Source: Rhodobiaceae bacterium (GTDB taxonomy: Bacteria; Pseudomonadota; Alphaproteobacteria; Parvibaculales; Parvibaculaceae). From it: a DNA stretch of 8,078 nucleotides. The position numbers and the translations under genes are program-made. The notes beneath the pieces are model-generated. The model saw only the letters and a program-made list of their open reading frames with translations, made no database searches and was not told the origin of the DNA. Below are positions 6,006 to 8,078 of this stretch, piece after piece; position 1 is the stretch's first letter, and every line of letters starts with the position of its first letter. The stretch spans positions 318,284 through 326,361 of the forward strand of contig NVWR01000001.1 in assembly GCA_002746275.1 (NCBI GenBank). Reading direction: 5' to 3'.

Positions 6006-6728
6006 ATGCGCAGGGACACACGCCCCTACTTCATCCGCTCAATACGGGATCGATTTGAACGTTGGCGCATCCGACGTTTTCTTGAGCCGCAATTCGACAC
6101 GCTTGGACCGGGGTTGAGTGCAACCTATCCCGCTGGTATTGAGCTTTGGGGAGCCAATATTCATGCTGGTACATGCCTGCATTTGCGGGCCGCCAAAGGC
6201 AATATGATCCGGCTCGCAACCTGGGACAATGGGGAGCGGGTTGGTGAAATTCGGATCGGTGACTACGTCCTGATCAGCCCAGGCAATCAGATCATTGCGT
6301 CCGAAAAAATCACCATCGGCACCGACACGATGATCGCGAGTGGCTGCTACATCTCAGATAGCGACTGGCACGACACCTATGACCGCACCGCCGAGCGCGA
6401 TAAACACGCCCCAATCGTGCTGGAAGAAAATGTCTGGATCGGCGCTCATGTGATTATTGGCAAAGGTGTCACCATCGGTGAAAACAGCATCATTGGCGCC
6501 GGGTCTGTCGTTGTTTCGGACATTCCGGCCAATGTCATCGCGGCAGGCAACCCTGCCCGCGTGGTGAAGCAGCTGGACCCCTCTCGCACTTTTACTAAAC
6601 GGACAGAACTTCTCTCCGACATGGAAAAAATTGATATCGAGGTCGACCGGCTGCAGCGTTATCTGTTGCGCAACAACACGATTTTCTCGTGGATACGGGC
6701 AACGTTTGCCCCAACACACGAAGATTAG
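6006..6728 (+). CDS. Hexapeptide-repeat (left-handed beta-helix) acyltransferase
   Basis: A 240-residue protein of the LacA/NodL/WbbJ-like acetyltransferase superfamily. A basic N-terminus (1-30, rich in Arg and aromatic residues) precedes a beta-helix (about 45-190). Clear hexapeptide turns occur at IRIGDYVLISPGNQI (82-96), ITIGTDTMIASGCYI (102-116) and VWIGAHVIIGKGVTIGENSI (143-162). The loop SDSDWHDTYDR (117-127) carries His122, the probable catalytic base, and the closing PANVIAAGNPARVVK (174-188) is typical of acetyl-CoA users. A charged helical tail (198-232) follows the helix. Such enzymes acylate sugars or other hydroxyl or amino acceptors; no glycan or lipopolysaccharide genes adjoin it to name the acceptor. 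The start has GGGA (5995-5998) 7 bases upstream. The GC-rich dyad GCGCC/GGCGC in the 61-base gap before it lacks a T-run. Confidence 0.82.
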   Translation: MRRDTRPYFIRSIRDRFERWRIRRFLEPQFDTLGPGLSATYPAGIELWGANIHAGTCLHLRAAKGNMIRLATWDNGERVGEIRIGDYVLISPGNQIIASEKITIGTDTMIASGCYISDSDWHDTYDRTAERDKHAPIVLEENVWIGAHVIIGKGVTIGENSIIGAGSVVVSDIPANVIAAGNPARVVKQLDPSRTFTKRTELLSDMEKIDIEVDRLQRYLLRNNTIFSWIRATFAPTHED

Positions 6729-6742
6729 ATTGCTCAATGCGT

Positions 6743-6756
6743 TTGACATAGATCAA
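6743..6756. promoter_or_regulatory. FNR/Anr/FnrL-type binding site
   Basis: TTGAC-ATAG-ATCAA differs from the FNR-family consensus TTGAT-N4-ATCAA at one base, with the correct 4-base spacer. The match to ATCAA is perfect and it is followed by TG, as in many such sites. It sits 56 bases before the ATG of the 34-residue membrane protein. For a class II activator site (centred near -41) this would place transcription start around 6791, just ahead of the ribosome site. Control by oxygen through FNR, FnrL or FixK is inferred from the motif. Confidence 0.6.
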
Positions 6757-6812
6757 TGAACAAGCTGCCGGTTTGCGGTTTTCTCATCGAAATTTTTTCG
6801 GAGGAGAAAATC

Positions 6813-6917
6813 ATGACCGACGGCAATGTTGCCTATCTCGCGCTTGTTTTGGGGTCGTTTGGCGTCCTAATGGTCACCCTTGCCTACTATATGGTTCGGG
6901 TTCCCTCGCGCGACTAG
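6813..6917 (+). CDS. 34-residue single-span membrane microprotein (uncharacterised)
   Basis: A short frame encoding 34 residues, beginning MTDGNVAYLALVLG. One uninterrupted hydrophobic segment covers about residues 6-27 (Val, Leu, Ala, Gly, Phe, Met and Tyr rich), after a short polar N-terminus with an Asp and before a positively charged tail (Arg29, Arg33, final Asp). This predicts one inner-membrane helix with the C-terminus in the cytoplasm. Translation is well supported by GGAGGAG (6800-6806) 6 bases before the ATG, better than for most genes here, and by the FNR-type box upstream. I do not recognise the family. Size and control recall small subunits of terminal oxidases such as CydX or cbb3 accessory subunits, but the sequence does not match those I know and no oxidase genes are present. 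A regulatory or assembly microprotein is equally possible. Confidence 0.65.
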   Translation: MTDGNVAYLALVLGSFGVLMVTLAYYMVRVPSRD

Positions 6918-6918
6918 C

Positions 6919-6936
6919 CAGTGCACCGACGCACTG
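6919..6936. repeat. Perfect hairpin between the microprotein gene and the IalB-family gene
   Basis: CAGTGC (6919-6924) and GCACTG (6931-6936) form a perfect 6-base stem with a 6-base loop, starting 2 bases after the microprotein stop codon. No T-run follows on either strand, so it is not a canonical intrinsic terminator. It could protect the 3' end of the short transcript or mark the point of convergence. Confidence 0.4.
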
Positions 6937-6959
6937 TCAGTCCATGCTCAATACCTAGT

Positions 6960-7493
6960 TTAGTTTGGATGCTTGGCGTCGAGCCAGGCAATCGCTGCTG
7001 TCATGCCCGTCAGACTGATAGTCAGTTCGACCGGCCCCTGGCGAATATCGGTAATCCCCACAATCAGATTGTTGCCGCCTTTGAGTTGCCGGATGATATC
7101 ACCACTCACTCCCGTGGTTGATTGACACCCGGCGGGAAGACAAGCCTGCATGATTGCTTTGAAGGGAACTTGTTCATCGACTTTGAAATCAACACCCCGG
7201 GTGAGCAATGTTCCCAACGGCACGATTGTCAGAGAGAAATACCCCTGCCCTGGCTGTTTGCCGATGCCGAGATAAAGGGCGCGTGATTGTTCTTCACCTG
7301 CCCGAACATCCACAAACACGTGGCAGATATTTTCGCCATTCGGGCCGGTATTGCAGCGTCCCGCCCAATTGCCAAATTTCTCGATCTGGGTCCCGTCTTC
7401 GGCGGTGATCGTCTCCGCAGACGCCCCAAAAGGGGCTCCGGCCAGGAGAACAGCGAAGGTCAGAGCACTCAGCAACCGACGAAAATCATACAT
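6960..7493 (-). CDS. Invasion-associated locus B (IalB) family periplasmic protein
   Basis: A 177-residue secreted protein with a Sec signal peptide: basic MYDFRR, a hydrophobic core at 7-22, and a likely cleavage after Ala-Ser-Ala at 24-26. The mature part starts ETITAEDGTQIEKFGNWAGRC. The phrase F-G-x-W-x-x-x-C, the mid-protein PLG (92-94) and basic/aromatic core, and four cysteines (47, 57, 118, 123) that probably form two disulfides fit the IalB family. IalB was named for a role of Bartonella in erythrocyte entry, but homologues are widespread in free-living alphaproteobacteria, where the function is mostly unknown. The name should not be read as evidence of pathogenicity. The ATG has a GGGAC about 8 bases upstream on the minus strand. 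It is divergent from the peptide-binding protein and convergent with the microprotein gene. Confidence 0.85.
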   Translation of the reverse strand: MYDFRRLLSALTFAVLLAGAPFGASAETITAEDGTQIEKFGNWAGRCNTGPNGENICHVFVDVRAGEEQSRALYLGIGKQPGQGYFSLTIVPLGTLLTRGVDFKVDEQVPFKAIMQACLPAGCQSTTGVSGDIIRQLKGGNNLIVGITDIRQGPVELTISLTGMTAAIAWLDAKHPN

Positions 7494-7668
7494 TCAAAAA
7501 GTCCCGTTCTTCAGAGGTCGCCTGACCCGGTCGTCCAAATCAATTGTTTGGTAGTATAGGCATGTAAAACTGCGTTGCCCACCCGACGATTCTTGGTCGC
7601 TCGAGGCTTGCGTCAACGGTCGAAAGACGCGACAAGCGTTTGGGGCACGGTTTTCAGGGAGATTTGAG
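7494..7668. promoter_or_regulatory. Divergent control region between the IalB-family gene and the peptide-binding protein gene
   Basis: This 175-base gap has no supported gene. It contains a dyad CCAAA-N7-TTTGG (7535-7551). Next to it on the minus strand is TATACT (7553-7558), a possible -10 box for the IalB-family gene, though no good -35 accompanies it. Nearer the plus-strand gene, GCGTC (7610-7614) and GACGC (7626-7630) could form a small leader hairpin. No confident plus-strand promoter was found. Confidence 0.4.
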
Positions 7669-8078
7669 ATGTTAGGTCAACGGCTAGCGCGTCTGTTTAC
7701 CAGTTTTGCCATTTGGTCCGCTCTAAGCACGGGCGTTCACGCCGAACCGCAGCATGGGCTCGCCATGCATGGAACCCCGCTGCATGGCCCGGATTTTCAG
7801 GCGCTCTCTTATGTCAATCCAGATGCGCCCCAGGGCGGCAACTTGCGGTTGGCGGTCATTGGCAGTTTCGACAGTCTCAACCCGCTGATCATCAAAGGCG
7901 TGTCGGGGGCTGGTATCCGCGACTACGTGTTCGAGAGCCTGATGGCGCGCACCTATGACGAACCCTTCTCTCTTTACGGCCTGCTGGCTGAGACGATTGA
8001 GACCCCGGATGATCGAAGCTGGGTTGAGTTTCGGTTGCGGCCCGAAGCAAAGTTTTCAGACGGCACACCGGTGACAGT
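7669..8078 (+). CDS. Peptide ABC transporter substrate-binding protein, YejA/family 5 type (N-terminal part; continues past the right edge)
   Basis: The first 136 codons of a periplasmic solute-binding protein. A signal peptide is visible: basic MLGQRLAR, a hydrophobic stretch to about residue 21, and a probable cleavage after Val-His-Ala (23-25). The mature start HGLAMHGTPLHGPDF and YVNPDAPQGGNLRL (48-61), then GSFDSLNPLIIKG (65-77) and FESLMARTYDEPFSLYGLLAE (88-108), are typical of family 5 (oligopeptide/dipeptide) binding proteins and closest to YejA-like members. The last visible part, FRLRPEAKFSDGTPVT, is the conserved family 5 signature region. It would deliver peptides or related compounds to an inner-membrane ABC importer, whose genes should lie just outside the window. 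AGGGAG (7656-7661) lies 7 bases before the ATG. It is truncated by the window, not broken. Confidence 0.9.
   Translation, partial: MLGQRLARLFTSFAIWSALSTGVHAEPQHGLAMHGTPLHGPDFQALSYVNPDAPQGGNLRLAVIGSFDSLNPLIIKGVSGAGIRDYVFESLMARTYDEPFSLYGLLAETIETPDDRSWVEFRLRPEAKFSDGTPVT

Noticed and set aside
7753..7793. Repeated CATGG units in the signal-proximal part of the peptide-binding protein gene
   Set aside because: They encode the HG-x3-HG-x3-HG stretch of the mature N-terminus, which is close to what YejA-like proteins normally carry. Coding constraint explains the repeat.
1..8078. CRISPR arrays, tRNA/rRNA genes, insertion sequences, toxin-antitoxin or phage genes
   Set aside because: Reading both strands showed no regularly spaced repeats, tRNA-like cloverleaf, transposase, integrase or defence-family protein.

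Overview
The window looks like a chromosomal segment of a moderately GC-rich alphaproteobacterium. This rests on gene content: an IalB-family secreted protein, a YejA-type peptide-binding protein, the alphaproteobacterial form of HspQ, a short GST of the MKLYNSIGPNPR type, and an FNR/FnrL-like box. The genus cannot be named from sequence alone. No RNA genes, insertion sequences, phage genes or CRISPR repeats were seen, and no gene-free gap exceeds about 190 bases.

Layout. At the left edge (1-93, minus) is the N-terminus of a glutathione S-transferase. It is divergent from a three-gene plus-strand set: an OFA-like MFS carrier (284-1579), a gamma-carbonic-anhydrase-like hexapeptide protein overlapping it by 8 bases (1572-2135), and a CitE/Mcl-like CoA-ester lyase (2221-3264). 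A clear intrinsic terminator (3274-3305) closes this set. A convergent old yellow enzyme (3315-4421, minus) follows. Its start is divergent from a YdjC/ChbG-like deacetylase (GTG start, 4576-5475). Then come hspQ (5615-5944) and a left-handed beta-helix acyltransferase (6006-6728). Next is a 34-residue single-span membrane protein (6813-6917) that lies 56 bases downstream of a near-perfect FNR box. The right end has an IalB-family periplasmic protein (6960-7493, minus), divergent from the start of a peptide ABC-transporter binding protein that runs off the window (7669-8078).

How the genes may work together. The MFS, gamma-CA-like and lyase genes plausibly form one transcription unit that imports a small carboxylic acid and cleaves or forms a CoA ester such as malyl-CoA or a relative. 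The substrate is inferred, not shown. The remaining genes look like independently transcribed housekeeping, stress or envelope functions. The four divergent or upstream control regions carry short dyad-symmetric elements that may be operators. The least explained item is the tiny membrane protein behind the FNR-type box, a candidate oxygen-responsive microprotein. I see no firm evidence for a wholly new multi-gene system here.
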